Source: Janthinobacterium sp. TND4EL3 (GTDB taxonomy: Bacteria; Pseudomonadota; Gammaproteobacteria; Burkholderiales; Burkholderiaceae_D). From it: 64,000 bases of DNA. The notes under the pieces are model-generated. The model searched no databases and was not told the DNA's origin. It saw only the letters and a list, made by a program, of their open reading frames with translations. This document shows, piece after piece, positions 55,967 through 64,000 of this stretch. The stretch covers positions 296,791-360,790 of the forward strand of contig NZ_FTMV01000004.1 of the NCBI RefSeq assembly GCF_900156175.1, in the 5' to 3' direction. Within the stretch, counting starts at the first letter, position 1. Each line of letters opens with the position of its first letter. Position numbers and translations under genes: made by a program.

Positions 55967-56047
55967 ATCAATTCCTAAAAAAGCCGGGGTGCTGGAAGAC
56001 TGCCTGGGATGATGTTCTTGATACTGCTCGTGTCACTTGTTCGGTCA

Positions 56048-56821
56048 TTAATAGATTAGCTTCACTGCCACGCCGGTCAAGGTCATCGCCAGCAGCACGC
56101 GTAAAAACTTTTCCGGCACGGAGCGGGCGACCCAGGAACCGAGCGTGATGCCGGGCAGGGAGCCGACCAGCAAGGAGGCCAGCAATTCCCAGTGGATGGA
56201 GCCGAGCCACCAGTGGCCCAGGGCGGCGATGGCCGTCAGGGGCACGGCGTAGGCGATGTCCGTGCCTGCCACTTCGGCCGAGCTCATGCGTGGATACAGC
56301 ATCACCAGCAGGGTGGCGCCGATGGCGCCGGCGCCGATGGACGATACCGTCACGAGCACGCCCAGCACGGCGCCAGCGATGATGGTCGCGGCGGCAAGCT
56401 TGTTGCCTTGTAATTGTTTCTCGGGATGGGCATTGATCCAGGCCAGCATGCGGCCCTTGAAGATCAGCGCCACGACGGTCAGCAGTACGGAGGCGGCGAT
56501 CGAGTAACGGATGATCTGGCCGATTTCCGGCGACAGGGTGCCGAACGATTTGAGCGCCAGGGTCGACACGACGGCGGCGGGCAGGGCGCCCATGCACAGG
56601 CGCTTGACGATATCCCAGCGGATGGTGCCGCGCAGGCGGTGCGTCAGGGTGCCGGCGCTCTTGGTGATCGAGGCGAACGCCAGGTCCGTGCCCACGGCCA
56701 CGGAGGGCGGCACGCCAAACAGCAAGGTTAACAGCGGCGTCATCAGCGAACCGCCGCCCACGCCGGTCATTCCTACGAGTAATCCTACGGCAAATCCTGA
56801 GACTATATAAGACAAAGTCAT
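56048..56821 (-). CDS. TSUP-family transporter (TauE/SafE)
   Basis: A 257-residue membrane protein with about eight hydrophobic segments and the two TSUP signature repeats (VGMTGVGGGSLMTPLL and VSSIGAGAIGATLLV). The family exports sulfite or imports sulfur compounds. Position between cysI and cysB suggests sulfite or sulfate transport for the pathway. Confidence 0.9.
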   Translation of the reverse strand: MTLSYIVSGFAVGLLVGMTGVGGGSLMTPLLTLLFGVPPSVAVGTDLAFASITKSAGTLTHRLRGTIRWDIVKRLCMGALPAAVVSTLALKSFGTLSPEIGQIIRYSIAASVLLTVVALIFKGRMLAWINAHPEKQLQGNKLAAATIIAGAVLGVLVTVSSIGAGAIGATLLVMLYPRMSSAEVAGTDIAYAVPLTAIAALGHWWLGSIHWELLASLLVGSLPGITLGSWVARSVPEKFLRVLLAMTLTGVAVKLIY

Positions 56822-56981
56822 GCTTGCACCCCCAAAGTACTCGCAATAGTAATAAACTTAGTGTTTATTCCAAACTACTTAGTACGCATTTGCTTATATG
56901 CGATATGCGTATATGCATGCGTGCAAAATCATGGGTGGGGCGGAAACTCGGCAAATCACGGCAATCTAGGGCAAACCAGCA
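56822..56981. promoter_or_regulatory. Divergent TSUP-cysB intergenic region
   Basis: 160 bases with an alternating AT-rich tract (TTATATGCGATATGCGTATA and TGCATGCG) around 56890-56920. It should hold both promoters and probably CysB sites; no site could be fixed by eye. Confidence 0.45.
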
Positions 56982-57923
56982 ATGAATCTCCATCAACTGC
57001 GCTTCGTGCGCGAAGCGGTCCGGCAGAACTACAACCTGACGGACGCCGCCAAGGCCTTGTTCACGTCGCAACCGGGCGTATCGAAAGCCATTATCGAGCT
57101 GGAAGAGGAACTGGGGGTGGATATTTTCACGCGCCACGGCAAGCGCATCCGCGGCTTGACGGAGCCGGGCCGTCTGGTGCTGGAGTCCGTCGAGCTGATC
57201 ATGCAGGAAATCGACAGCATGAAGCGCATCGGCAAGGAATTCGCGGCGCAGGACAGCGGCAGCTTTACCATTGCCACCACGCACACGCAGGCGCGCTACA
57301 CCTTGCCCAAGGTGGTGCAAGCCTTCATGCTGAAGTTCCCGAAAGTCAGATTGTCATTGCTGCAAGGCAATCCACGCCAGATCGCCGAGATGGTGCAGCG
57401 CGACCAGGCCGACCTGGCCATCGCCACGGAATCGATCGCCGCCATCGATGGCCTGATCACCTTGCCATGCTATCAATGGGAACATGTGGTGGTGGTGCCG
57501 CTCGACCATCCGCTGCTCAAGTCGAAGTCCGTGACCCTGGAAGAAATCGCCGCCTACCCCCTGATTACCTATGACAGCGCGTTCGCCGGACGCAACAAGA
57601 TCGACCATGCTTTCGTGCTGCGCGGCCTGAAGCCGGACATCCTGCTCGAGGCCATCGACGCGGACGTGATCAAGACTTATGTCGAGTTGGGCATGGGGAT
57701 TGGTATCATAGCGGGTATGGCCTTCGATGCCGAGCGCGACAAAGGCTTGCGCGCCATCCCCGTCGGCCACCTGTTCGGCATGAATGTGTCGCGCGTGGCC
57801 GTCAAGCAGGGCGCGTATTTGCGCAGCTATATTTATACCTTTATCGAGTTGCTGACGCCGACACTGAACCGCAAGCTCATCGAGCAGGCGATGAGCGGTG
57901 ATAAAGAGCACTACGAACTCTAA
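56982..57923 (+). CDS. cysB: LysR-type regulator CysB
   Basis: A 313-residue LysR regulator with an N-terminal winged HTH (MNLHQLRFVREAVRQNYNLT, SQPGVSKAIIELEEELGVDIF) and an effector domain that begins TIATTHTQARYTLP, the CysB/Cbl type sulfate- or O-acetylserine-responsive domain. It is divergent from the sulfate assimilation cluster it likely activates. Confidence 0.93.
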   Translation: MNLHQLRFVREAVRQNYNLTDAAKALFTSQPGVSKAIIELEEELGVDIFTRHGKRIRGLTEPGRLVLESVELIMQEIDSMKRIGKEFAAQDSGSFTIATTHTQARYTLPKVVQAFMLKFPKVRLSLLQGNPRQIAEMVQRDQADLAIATESIAAIDGLITLPCYQWEHVVVVPLDHPLLKSKSVTLEEIAAYPLITYDSAFAGRNKIDHAFVLRGLKPDILLEAIDADVIKTYVELGMGIGIIAGMAFDAERDKGLRAIPVGHLFGMNVSRVAVKQGAYLRSYIYTFIELLTPTLNRKLIEQAMSGDKEHYEL

Positions 57924-57984
57924 CAATGCAGGAAGCCGGCCGGGCGGGTTGCCTGGCCAAGATTATTTAAGAAGAGAAGAAACA

Positions 57985-58635
57985 ATGATTACCGATCAGC
58001 TTGCCAAATATTACGCCACCATCGCGCAGCAGTACGAGCGCGTCTATGACAAGCCCGAACGCCAGGAAGACCTGGAAGTGTTGCGCGACAAGGTCGCCGA
58101 CGTGCTGGAAGGCCACACCGTGCTGGAACTGGCTTGCGGCACCGGCTACTGGACGGAAGTGGTCGCCGAGTCGGCCGAATCCGTGCTGGCCACCGATATC
58201 AACGATGAAATGCTGGCGCTGGCCCAGGCCCGCGGCTTGCCCGACAACGTCACCTTTGCCAAGCTCGACGCCTTCAACCTGCCGGACGACTTGCTGGGCA
58301 AATTCACGGCCGTGTTCGCCGGCTTCTGGTGGTCGCACGTCAAGCGCGAAGACCAGGACAAATATCTGAAGCAATTGCGCGCGAAGCTGGGCAAGGACAT
58401 CTTGCTGGTGCTGATCGACAACTCGTATGTTGATGGCAGCAGCACGGTCATCGCGCGCACCGACCTGGAAGGCAATACCCACCAGTTCCGCACGACGGAG
58501 GCGGGCGAGCGCTATGAAGTGCTGAAAAATTTCCCTTCGGATAGCCATCTGCGCAAGAAGTTTGCCCACTCGGCCCGTGAAATCCGCATGAAGCGCCTGG
58601 AATACTACTGGCTGCTCAGCTGCCGCCTGAAATAG
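57985..58635 (+). CDS. Class I SAM-dependent methyltransferase
   Basis: A 216-residue soluble methyltransferase with motif I VLELACGTGYWTEVVAE, the adenine-binding VLATDINDEMLALA and FAGFWWSHVKRED. Substrate unknown. ATG at 57985 has GAAGAGAAG upstream. It is 61 bases after cysB with a strong terminator after it. Confidence 0.88.
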   Translation: MITDQLAKYYATIAQQYERVYDKPERQEDLEVLRDKVADVLEGHTVLELACGTGYWTEVVAESAESVLATDINDEMLALAQARGLPDNVTFAKLDAFNLPDDLLGKFTAVFAGFWWSHVKREDQDKYLKQLRAKLGKDILLVLIDNSYVDGSSTVIARTDLEGNTHQFRTTEAGERYEVLKNFPSDSHLRKKFAHSAREIRMKRLEYYWLLSCRLK

Positions 58636-58652
58636 GGCCGGCACGGCAAGAC

Positions 58653-58678
58653 CCACCGCCTGCGGGCGGTTTTTTTTC
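58653..58678 (+). terminator. Rho-independent terminator after the methyltransferase
   Basis: ACCGCC and GGGCGGT (partly pairing, loop TGC) followed by a run of eight T. Confidence 0.92.
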
Positions 58679-58829
58679 GCCTGTTGTTTTTATGTGACAC
58701 GGTGTTGTGCCAAAAAGCAACATCTTGTCGATGTCATATTGTTGAAGTATTTGGTTGGCATGATTCGGTTCAGCAGCTAAGCAGCTCAGCAGCAGCTCAT
58801 CTTGTCCAACCTAATGTAGAGATTCTCAA

Positions 58830-59777
58830 GTGAAAAAAATTACTCTGGCAGCATTGATCATCGGCACCTTCGCAGCAGCTACGGCACAAGCACAATCGAA
58901 CGTCACCGTGTACGGCCTGGTTGACCTTGGTATTGCCAAGACCACTGGCCAGCCGACCGTCGAACGCGAAAACAATGCGTCGCGCCTCGGTTTCAAGGGT
59001 ACGGAAGATCTGGGTGGCGGCCTGTCCGCAATTTTCAACCTGGAAAGTGAATTCCTGGCCGACACCGGCGCGCAAAAAGGCGTGTTGTTCGACCGTCAAG
59101 CTTACGTGGGTTTGAAAGGCGCTTTCGGTACCGCCATCCTGGGCCGCACCAAGAACCTGGTCGATGGCACCATCGCCCGCGTCGACCCATTCAACACCTA
59201 CGGCGTGGTTGGCAAGAACAATGAAGCCCTGCTGCGTTCGGGCGTCGGCACGTCGCGCGTCAACAATGCCGTGACCTACAACAGCCCGAGCTTTGACGGT
59301 TTCGTGGCCAGCCTGCAATACGTGCTGAGCGAAGTCAACAGCGCTGACGCTGGCGTGATCGGCCTGGCAACCTACGACAACGGTCCGATCAGCCTGCATG
59401 CCGGTTACGAAAAAGCCGTGCAGGCAACGGCTGTGGCGCCGAAGGCCGACCTGTGGTCGATCGGCGGCGGCTATAAATTCGGTCCAGCCAAGATCACGGC
59501 CGCTTACTCGAAAGGCGACACCAAGGTTGCCACCACGGGCGAATTCAAGTCCTACCTGATCGGCCTGAACTACACGGTGGGCGGCGGCGATGCCAAAGTG
59601 TCGTATGGCAAGCAAGAGCAAAGCAACAACAAGGTCAATGACCAGGACACCATCAAGGAATTCGGCGTCGGTTACGATTACCACCTGTCGAAGCGTACCG
59701 ACGTGTACGCCTACGCTGGCCGCGAGCGCGTCAAGTCGCTGACCTCGTACCAGATTGGTCTGGCACATAAATTCTAA
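58830..59777 (+). CDS. Outer-membrane general porin
   Basis: A 315-residue 16-strand-type porin of the betaproteobacterial Omp32 kind. It has a signal peptide (ITLAALIIGTFAAATAQA), SNVTVYGLVDLGIAK at the start, EDLGGGLSAIFNLES, RQAYVGLKGAFG, and ends in a phenylalanine after LAHK (YQIGLAHKF), as needed for BAM assembly. Codon use is skewed towards few codons, suggesting high expression. Monocistronic. Confidence 0.95.
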   Translation: MKKITLAALIIGTFAAATAQAQSNVTVYGLVDLGIAKTTGQPTVERENNASRLGFKGTEDLGGGLSAIFNLESEFLADTGAQKGVLFDRQAYVGLKGAFGTAILGRTKNLVDGTIARVDPFNTYGVVGKNNEALLRSGVGTSRVNNAVTYNSPSFDGFVASLQYVLSEVNSADAGVIGLATYDNGPISLHAGYEKAVQATAVAPKADLWSIGGGYKFGPAKITAAYSKGDTKVATTGEFKSYLIGLNYTVGGGDAKVSYGKQEQSNNKVNDQDTIKEFGVGYDYHLSKRTDVYAYAGRERVKSLTSYQIGLAHKF

Positions 59778-59802
59778 GCATCATCTGCTGTAAAGCAATG
59801 CG

Positions 59803-59825
59803 AGGCGCCTGCGGGCGCCTTTTTT
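59803..59825 (+). terminator. Rho-independent terminator of the porin gene
   Basis: AGGCGCC and GGCGCCT pair around TGCG and are followed by a run of T that touches the stop codon of the convergent kinase gene. Confidence 0.93.
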
Positions 59826-61009
59826 CATTCCTGCATGACCGTTTCCCTTGCTTGGGCATGCATGGGCAGCGAGATTTCGATGCGTGTGCCGCCCAGCTCG
59901 CTATCGGCGCCGATATGGATGCTGCCATTCAGGCCCCACACGCGTTCGCGCATGCCCAGCAGTCCCAGGGCCGTGGCCTTTTCCAGGTCTTGTTCGGCGA
60001 TGCCGCGGCCGTCGTCCTGGATGGTGATGGCCAGCGAGGAATCGATGCGGTGCAGGGCGATGGTGATATGGCTGGCCTCGGCGTGACGGGCGATATTCGT
60101 CAGCGCTTCCTGCACGATGCGGTAGATGGCCGTGCTGCGCGCATCGTCGAGCACCAGGTCGGCCTCGTCGGCCAGCAAGTCGAAATGTATGGCGCGGCGC
60201 AATAGAAAGTCATGGCGCAGTTTTTGCAGCGCAAAATACAAGCCCCCTTCATCAAGCGCGCGCGGCCGCAGGTTGCTGGCGATGCGGCGCAGCGAGGTGA
60301 TCGCCGTCACCAGCAAGCCGTCCATGCTCTGCAGCAGGGCTTGCAGGGATGGGGTGGTGTCCGTGTGCTGGCGCACGAGGGTCAGGTCGACGCGCAAGGT
60401 GGCCAGCAACTGTCCCAGGTCGTCGTGCAGTTCGCGCGCGATATGCTTGCGCTCTTCTTCGCGGATGGTTTGCAGCGCGCTCGACAATTCACGCAGCTGC
60501 GAAAAGGAGCGGGCCAGCTGTTCATGCACCTGTTTGCGCGCGCTGATGTCACGCACGATGATGGTGTAGACGGTGCGTCCGCCTTCCTGCATGGCCGAGA
60601 GCGACCCTTCGAGGGGAAACATGGCGCCAGCGCTGCGTCTGCCCGTCAAGGTGTAATCGGTGGCGCGCCGGCCCGTCAGGCGCAGTTCCTGGCCGATGTC
60701 GCCGAACGGCGCATCGCTGTCGTGATTGCCCAGGCTGCGCAAGTCGCGCAGGATGTAGTGGCCCAAGCGCATGCCGCGCATGCGCGCCGGCGTGTCGTCA
60801 AACAGCCTGGCTGCGGCCGCGTTCGCATGCAGGATGACTTGGCGGCTGTCGATGCTGATGATGGCCTCGCTGGCGCTGTCGATGATGGCCTGGCCACGCG
60901 CCTGCCGTTGCCGGCTGGCTTTCAGCGGGGGAAATAATAGCAGCAAGAGCGCCGCCGTCATGCCCAGGGGCAGGATGCGCAGCAGTCCGGAGTTGCCTCG
61001 GTCAGGCAT
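59825..61009 (-). CDS. NarL-family-type sensor histidine kinase with PAS domain (HisKA_3)
   Basis: A 394-residue kinase with one membrane helix near the start (LPLGMTAALLLLLFPPL), a PAS domain (about 40-160), a HisKA_3 dimerisation helix (EERKHIARELHDDLGQLLATL, phospho-His in the RELHDD motif) and an HATPase domain (DDGRGIAEQDL, GLLGMRERV). HisKA_3 kinases usually pair with a NarL-type regulator, but the adjacent regulator is of LytTR type, so its partner lies elsewhere. Confidence 0.9.
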   Translation of the reverse strand: MPDRGNSGLLRILPLGMTAALLLLLFPPLKASRQRQARGQAIIDSASEAIISIDSRQVILHANAAAARLFDDTPARMRGMRLGHYILRDLRSLGNHDSDAPFGDIGQELRLTGRRATDYTLTGRRSAGAMFPLEGSLSAMQEGGRTVYTIIVRDISARKQVHEQLARSFSQLRELSSALQTIREEERKHIARELHDDLGQLLATLRVDLTLVRQHTDTTPSLQALLQSMDGLLVTAITSLRRIASNLRPRALDEGGLYFALQKLRHDFLLRRAIHFDLLADEADLVLDDARSTAIYRIVQEALTNIARHAEASHITIALHRIDSSLAITIQDDGRGIAEQDLEKATALGLLGMRERVWGLNGSIHIGADSELGGTRIEISLPMHAQARETVMQE

Positions 61010-61174
61010 GGGGATATCTCCTTGCGAACGTGTACGAAGGCAGGCAAGACAGGAGTGGCGGCAGGACTGTCTCTAGCCTATGCCTGCTGGGGCGGCGCGG
61101 CTTGATGTGGCGCAGGAAGGGGAAAGGAAGAGATCAAGGTGCCGCGCCGGCCTGGGCCGGGCGGCGGTGGACGC

Positions 61175-61933
61175 TTACATTTGCTTGAACAGGTGCAGGA
61201 AGCTGCGGCTCACTTCGAGCTTGTCGGACTTGCCTTTGATGAGCACGAGGTGGCGGCCGCGGATGTCGCGTGTCACGCCTTCGATGGCGTTGACGTTGAC
61301 CAGGGTGGCGCGGTGGATTTGCCAGAACAGCGAAGGGTCGAGCTCTTCGGCCAGGTCGCGCACGGGCTTGCGGATCAGCGCTTCATACTTGGCCGTCTGT
61401 ACGCAGGTGTATTTTTCGTCGGAACGGAAAAATAAAATCTCTTCCACCGGGATCATGCGCAAATCCTGGCCGATACTGGCTTGTATCCATTGTAAATAGG
61501 TGGGCTTGGCCGTGATTTTTTCGGCCAGCTGCGACAGCATGGCCGTGACGCTGCTGTTGACGTCCAGCGCCGGCTTGTTCAAGTGCGTTTTCAGGCGTTC
61601 CACCGTGACCAGCAGGCGCTCATGCTCGGGCGGCTTGAGCACGTAGTCGACGGCGCCCCGCTCGAAGGCTTCCACGGCGTGCGTGTCGTAGGCCGTGACG
61701 AAGACGATATGGGTCTTGCTGCCTATGGCCTGCGCCGCTTCCATGCCCGTCTTGCCCGGCATGCGGATGTCGAGGAAGGCAAAGTCCGGCTTGAGCTGTT
61801 CCACCAGTTCGATCGCTTCGTCGCCATTCTTGGCTTCGCCGATGATTTCCAGTTCGGGCCAGGCCTGGCCCAGGCGCAGGCGCAGCTGGTCGCGCATTAG
61901 TCTTTCGTCGTCGGCAATAATAGCGGTAGGCAT
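61175..61933 (-). CDS. LytTR-type response regulator (AlgR-like)
   Basis: A 252-residue regulator with receiver (about 1-115; IIADDER acidic pair, FAFLDIRMPGKTG phospho-Asp, DYVLKPP Lys) and LytTR domain (about 150-250; EEILFFRSDEKYTCVQT, SLFWQIHRATLVNV). It is 63 bases downstream of the LytS-type kinase, with the same orientation, and forms its likely partner. Confidence 0.93.
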   Translation of the reverse strand: MPTAIIADDERLMRDQLRLRLGQAWPELEIIGEAKNGDEAIELVEQLKPDFAFLDIRMPGKTGMEAAQAIGSKTHIVFVTAYDTHAVEAFERGAVDYVLKPPEHERLLVTVERLKTHLNKPALDVNSSVTAMLSQLAEKITAKPTYLQWIQASIGQDLRMIPVEEILFFRSDEKYTCVQTAKYEALIRKPVRDLAEELDPSLFWQIHRATLVNVNAIEGVTRDIRGRHLVLIKGKSDKLEVSRSFLHLFKQM

Positions 61934-61996
61934 AGGTCTCAGGTGTGAACAGGCGAAGATTGATTATTCAATGATTTAGCGTTTTTATCAACAGTC

Positions 61997-63298
61997 TTAT
62001 TTGGACAGCTGATACGGCACTTCGATCACGGCGCACACGCCACTGGGTTGATTTGGCGTAATGGTCAGGCTGCCCTGGTCGCCGTGAAGCAATTTCAGGC
62101 GTTCGCGGATGGTGGGCAAGCCCAGGCCCGTGCCATCGCTGGGGACGACACCAAAGCCGAGGCCGTCATCGGTGACAGTCACGCGCAGCTTGCTGTGCGC
62201 CACTTCGGCCACGATGCGCAGGGTGCCGCCTTCCGGTTTGACTTCCAGGCCGTGCTTGATGGCATTTTCCACCATCGATTGCAGCATCATGGGCGGGAAG
62301 GCGGCGCTGCGCAGGCCGTCGGGAATCTGGAAATCGACCGTCAAGCGTTCTTCCATGCGCATTTTCAGCAGGTTCAGATAGGCTTGCACCATGTCCGCCT
62401 CACGGCCCAGGTTGGTAATCAGAGCGTTGTCGCGCATTTGCGGCAGCACGGCGCGCAGATACTGGATCAGGCTGCGCTGCATCTTGGCCGCGCGCGGCGG
62501 GTCGACCTGGATCAGGTGCTCGACGGAGGCGAGGGTATTGAACAAGAAGTGCGGCTCGACTTGCGCCTGCATCATCTGCATCTTCGCCTCGCTGAGCTGG
62601 CGCTGCATGGATTCGCGCTCGGCGGCTTCATTGGCCGTGACGGTTTCCGCTTCGGCGCGTTTCTTGCCGCCAACCAGGGCCTTCATGGCGAACAGGGCCA
62701 ATACGAGCAGCGAGACAAAGCTCTTGAACCAGGTCGAGGCTTGCTGGTGGTAGCGCGAGACTTTTTGCTCTGCGGCATCATCGACGGCCTCTTCGATGGC
62801 ATTCGACAGTTCTTCGCCGATTTGCGGCGGCAATTCGATATGGACTTCTTCCCCGGATGCATTGGTCGTTACCGGATAGCTGGGTTTGGCGGGCGCCGCA
62901 GGGACGGCAGGCGGCTCGGGCGGTGCCGGCGGCACGGCGCTGGCCTGTTCGTCCGCCTCGGCGGCGTCGGCCGGCTCGCTGGCAGCATCGGCCGTGCTGC
63001 TGCGCCGGTTCTTGTTATTGCGCGGATTGAAATGGATGCCCGTATCATCGATCAGGATGTTGGTGTCGCCCGTGCCCTTGCTGCTGCGCTTGTGCGACTT
63101 GATCACGACTTCCTCATTCGGGCTTGATGAGAACAGTTCATCCTGCAAAATGGAGCCGGCGATCAGGGCTAGCGCGGCGAACAGGAAAAATTTCCACCAA
63201 GACAGCTGGGTGACCCAGGTCGTCGTCGCGTCGAATGCCCGTTGCAACCAGGCGAGGATGGTTTTCAACAGTTGCGGCAGGTTGGAAATCGGGAGCAT
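61997..63298 (-). CDS. LytS-type sensor histidine kinase with two membrane helices
   Basis: A 433-residue kinase. It has an N-terminal helix (about 32-52, WWKFFLFAALALIAGSILQ), a periplasmic region of about 150 residues with a Pro/Ala/Glu-rich segment (SAVPPAPPEPPAVPAAPAKP), a second helix (about 196-215) and the kinase core (QVEPHFLFNTLASVEHLI, phospho-His in EPHF; MVENAIKHGLE N-box; DDGLGFG). The start MLPISN at 63298 is preferred over a TTG at 63325. Confidence 0.9.
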   Translation of the reverse strand: MLPISNLPQLLKTILAWLQRAFDATTTWVTQLSWWKFFLFAALALIAGSILQDELFSSSPNEEVVIKSHKRSSKGTGDTNILIDDTGIHFNPRNNKNRRSSTADAASEPADAAEADEQASAVPPAPPEPPAVPAAPAKPSYPVTTNASGEEVHIELPPQIGEELSNAIEEAVDDAAEQKVSRYHQQASTWFKSFVSLLVLALFAMKALVGGKKRAEAETVTANEAAERESMQRQLSEAKMQMMQAQVEPHFLFNTLASVEHLIQVDPPRAAKMQRSLIQYLRAVLPQMRDNALITNLGREADMVQAYLNLLKMRMEERLTVDFQIPDGLRSAAFPPMMLQSMVENAIKHGLEVKPEGGTLRIVAEVAHSKLRVTVTDDGLGFGVVPSDGTGLGLPTIRERLKLLHGDQGSLTITPNQPSGVCAVIEVPYQLSK

Positions 63299-63325
63299 GT
63301 GGACGCTTTCAAATACAAGATACAA

Positions 63326-63510
63326 GAGTTAATCGACGCGGCGGACAAGTTTAACCTGTTGTTGTGCCGTGTCAGAGTCTGATGTTGCCACTGTGCCTAA
63401 AGCGATGGCGCGATGCCAGCCCCTTGCGACAGGCTGCACAAATGGGCGCTTGAAGTGAACGCTTTGCCGGCTGGGCGGAGAGGGGCACGGAGGGGGCGGC
63501 GAAATAGCGC
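63326..63510. other. Gap before the rRNA promoters, nothing recognised
   Basis: 185 bases between the kinase gene and the first rrn promoter. No gene, hairpin or clear promoter of the kinase gene was recognised; the segment may contain activator sites for rrn transcription. Confidence 0.4.
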
Positions 63511-63539
63511 TTGCGGAGCCTGCGGGGCAGGGCTATAAT
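63511..63539 (+). promoter_or_regulatory. rRNA operon promoter P1
   Basis: TTGCGG at 63511-63516, 17 bases, perfect TATAAT at 63534-63539, followed by a GC-rich discriminator (TCGCCCCCTCG), the type found at stringently controlled stable-RNA promoters. Confidence 0.75.
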
Positions 63540-63599
63540 TCGCCCCCTCGCTGAACGACGCATGCAAATGCCGAGTAAAGCAGGGTAGAAAAGAAGGAG

Positions 63600-63628
63600 T
63601 TGACGGATTTAGCGAAATGCTTCATACT
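63600..63628 (+). promoter_or_regulatory. rRNA operon promoter P2 candidate
   Basis: TTGACG at 63600-63605, 17 bases, CATACT at 63623-63628. Position between P1 and boxA fits a second rrn promoter. Confidence 0.6.
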
Positions 63629-63703
63629 CTTCCTTCTTCGCAGCTGACAAACACAACGCTTTGTCGATAGCGCGAGAGTAGCAAATAAGCAGTACCGAAT
63701 ACC

Positions 63704-63719
63704 GTTCTTTAACAATTAA
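63704..63719 (+). promoter_or_regulatory. rRNA antitermination boxA
   Basis: GTTCTTTAACAATTAA closely matches the rrn leader boxA, which binds NusB/NusE for antitermination. Confidence 0.8.
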
Positions 63720-63936
63720 CAGTCGATAAGTGTGGGCATTTGATGTAAGTGCAGCAGCGATCTTCGGATTGCTGTAATACTTAAAATATCAAATGTTCAC
63801 AAGAAATAATGAAATAGGCGCTACGAAAGTAGTGGCCTGTCAGTTTTTTGAGTGAGCAAACACCTCGCAATGCGAGGGGTTTGAACTAGTTAAATAGTTC
63901 GACCATGCCGGTAAAACGGCAAAGTAACAGAGATTA

Positions 63937-64000
63937 AACTGAAGAGTTTGATCCTGGCTCAGATTGAACGCTGGCGGCATGCCTTACACATGCAAGTCGA
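63937..64000 (+). rRNA. rrs: 16S rRNA, 5' end only
   Basis: AACTGAAGAGTTTGATCCTG begins the conserved 16S 5' end, followed by GGCTCAGATTGAACGCTGGC and the segment through CATGCAAGTCGA (27F region). Only the first 64 bases are in the window. The sequence is betaproteobacterial in character. The mature 5' end is an estimate. Confidence 0.97.

Noticed and set aside
63372..63563. Minus-strand small gene over the rRNA promoter
   Set aside because: It crosses the P1 promoter and discriminator, and no domain is seen.

Overview
The window looks like a GC-rich betaproteobacterial chromosome, most likely Oxalobacteraceae (Janthinobacterium, Massilia or Duganella type). The reasons are three PEP-CTERM sorting-signal proteins, an EpsA-like regulator, the sulfate-assimilation gene order with a DUF934 protein and a divergent cysB, back-to-back pepA/lptFG, and a 16S rRNA 5' end of betaproteobacterial type at the right edge. 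The assignment rests on protein and motif recognition; no search was run.

Bases 1-8082 carry secreted and surface functions: the C-terminal part of an extracellular nuclease, a PEP-CTERM protein, an atypical OmpR-type response regulator overlapping an EpsA-like LuxR regulator, a stand-alone subtilase propeptide (I9) gene, a large S8 subtilase and a second PEP-CTERM protein. Bases 8546-17982 form one tightly packed 11-gene type IV filament locus. It combines a GspG/F/E core, four proteins in the place of PilM/N/O/P, a lipoprotein secretin and three further prepilin-like proteins. A third PEP-CTERM gene follows behind a well-spaced sigma-54-type promoter, and then an array of 84/85-bp tandem repeats.

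Bases 19466-31332 are mostly housekeeping: murJ, rpsT, a DUF192 protein, rluE, icd, cspA, clpS-clpA and a tricorn-like protease. Bases 31338-43609 are mixed: a LytS/LytR-type pair, an alpha/beta hydrolase, a frameshifted phytanoyl-CoA dioxygenase gene behind a PrpR-type regulator, a six-PAS GGDEF/EAL protein, exonuclease III, two small proteins, CreA and a lipoprotein. Two copies of a dispersed intergenic repeat occur here.

Bases 43798-49708 hold pepA, divergent lptF-lptG, a CbiX-like protein overlapping a Stealth-family phosphotransferase, and an unknown membrane protein. Bases 49959-57923 are the sulfate assimilation locus: SUMT (makes the siroheme precursor), cysN, cysD, cysH, DUF934, cysI and a TSUP transporter, all on the minus strand, with cysB divergent. 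The right end has a methyltransferase, a porin, a NarL-type kinase, a LytTR regulator with its LytS-type kinase, and the promoter region and first 64 bases of an rRNA operon.

The most unusual items are the hybrid filament locus, the stand-alone I9 gene that copies the neighbouring subtilase propeptide, the tandem array with an ordered A/B variant pattern, and the response regulator with glutamate at the phosphorylation site.
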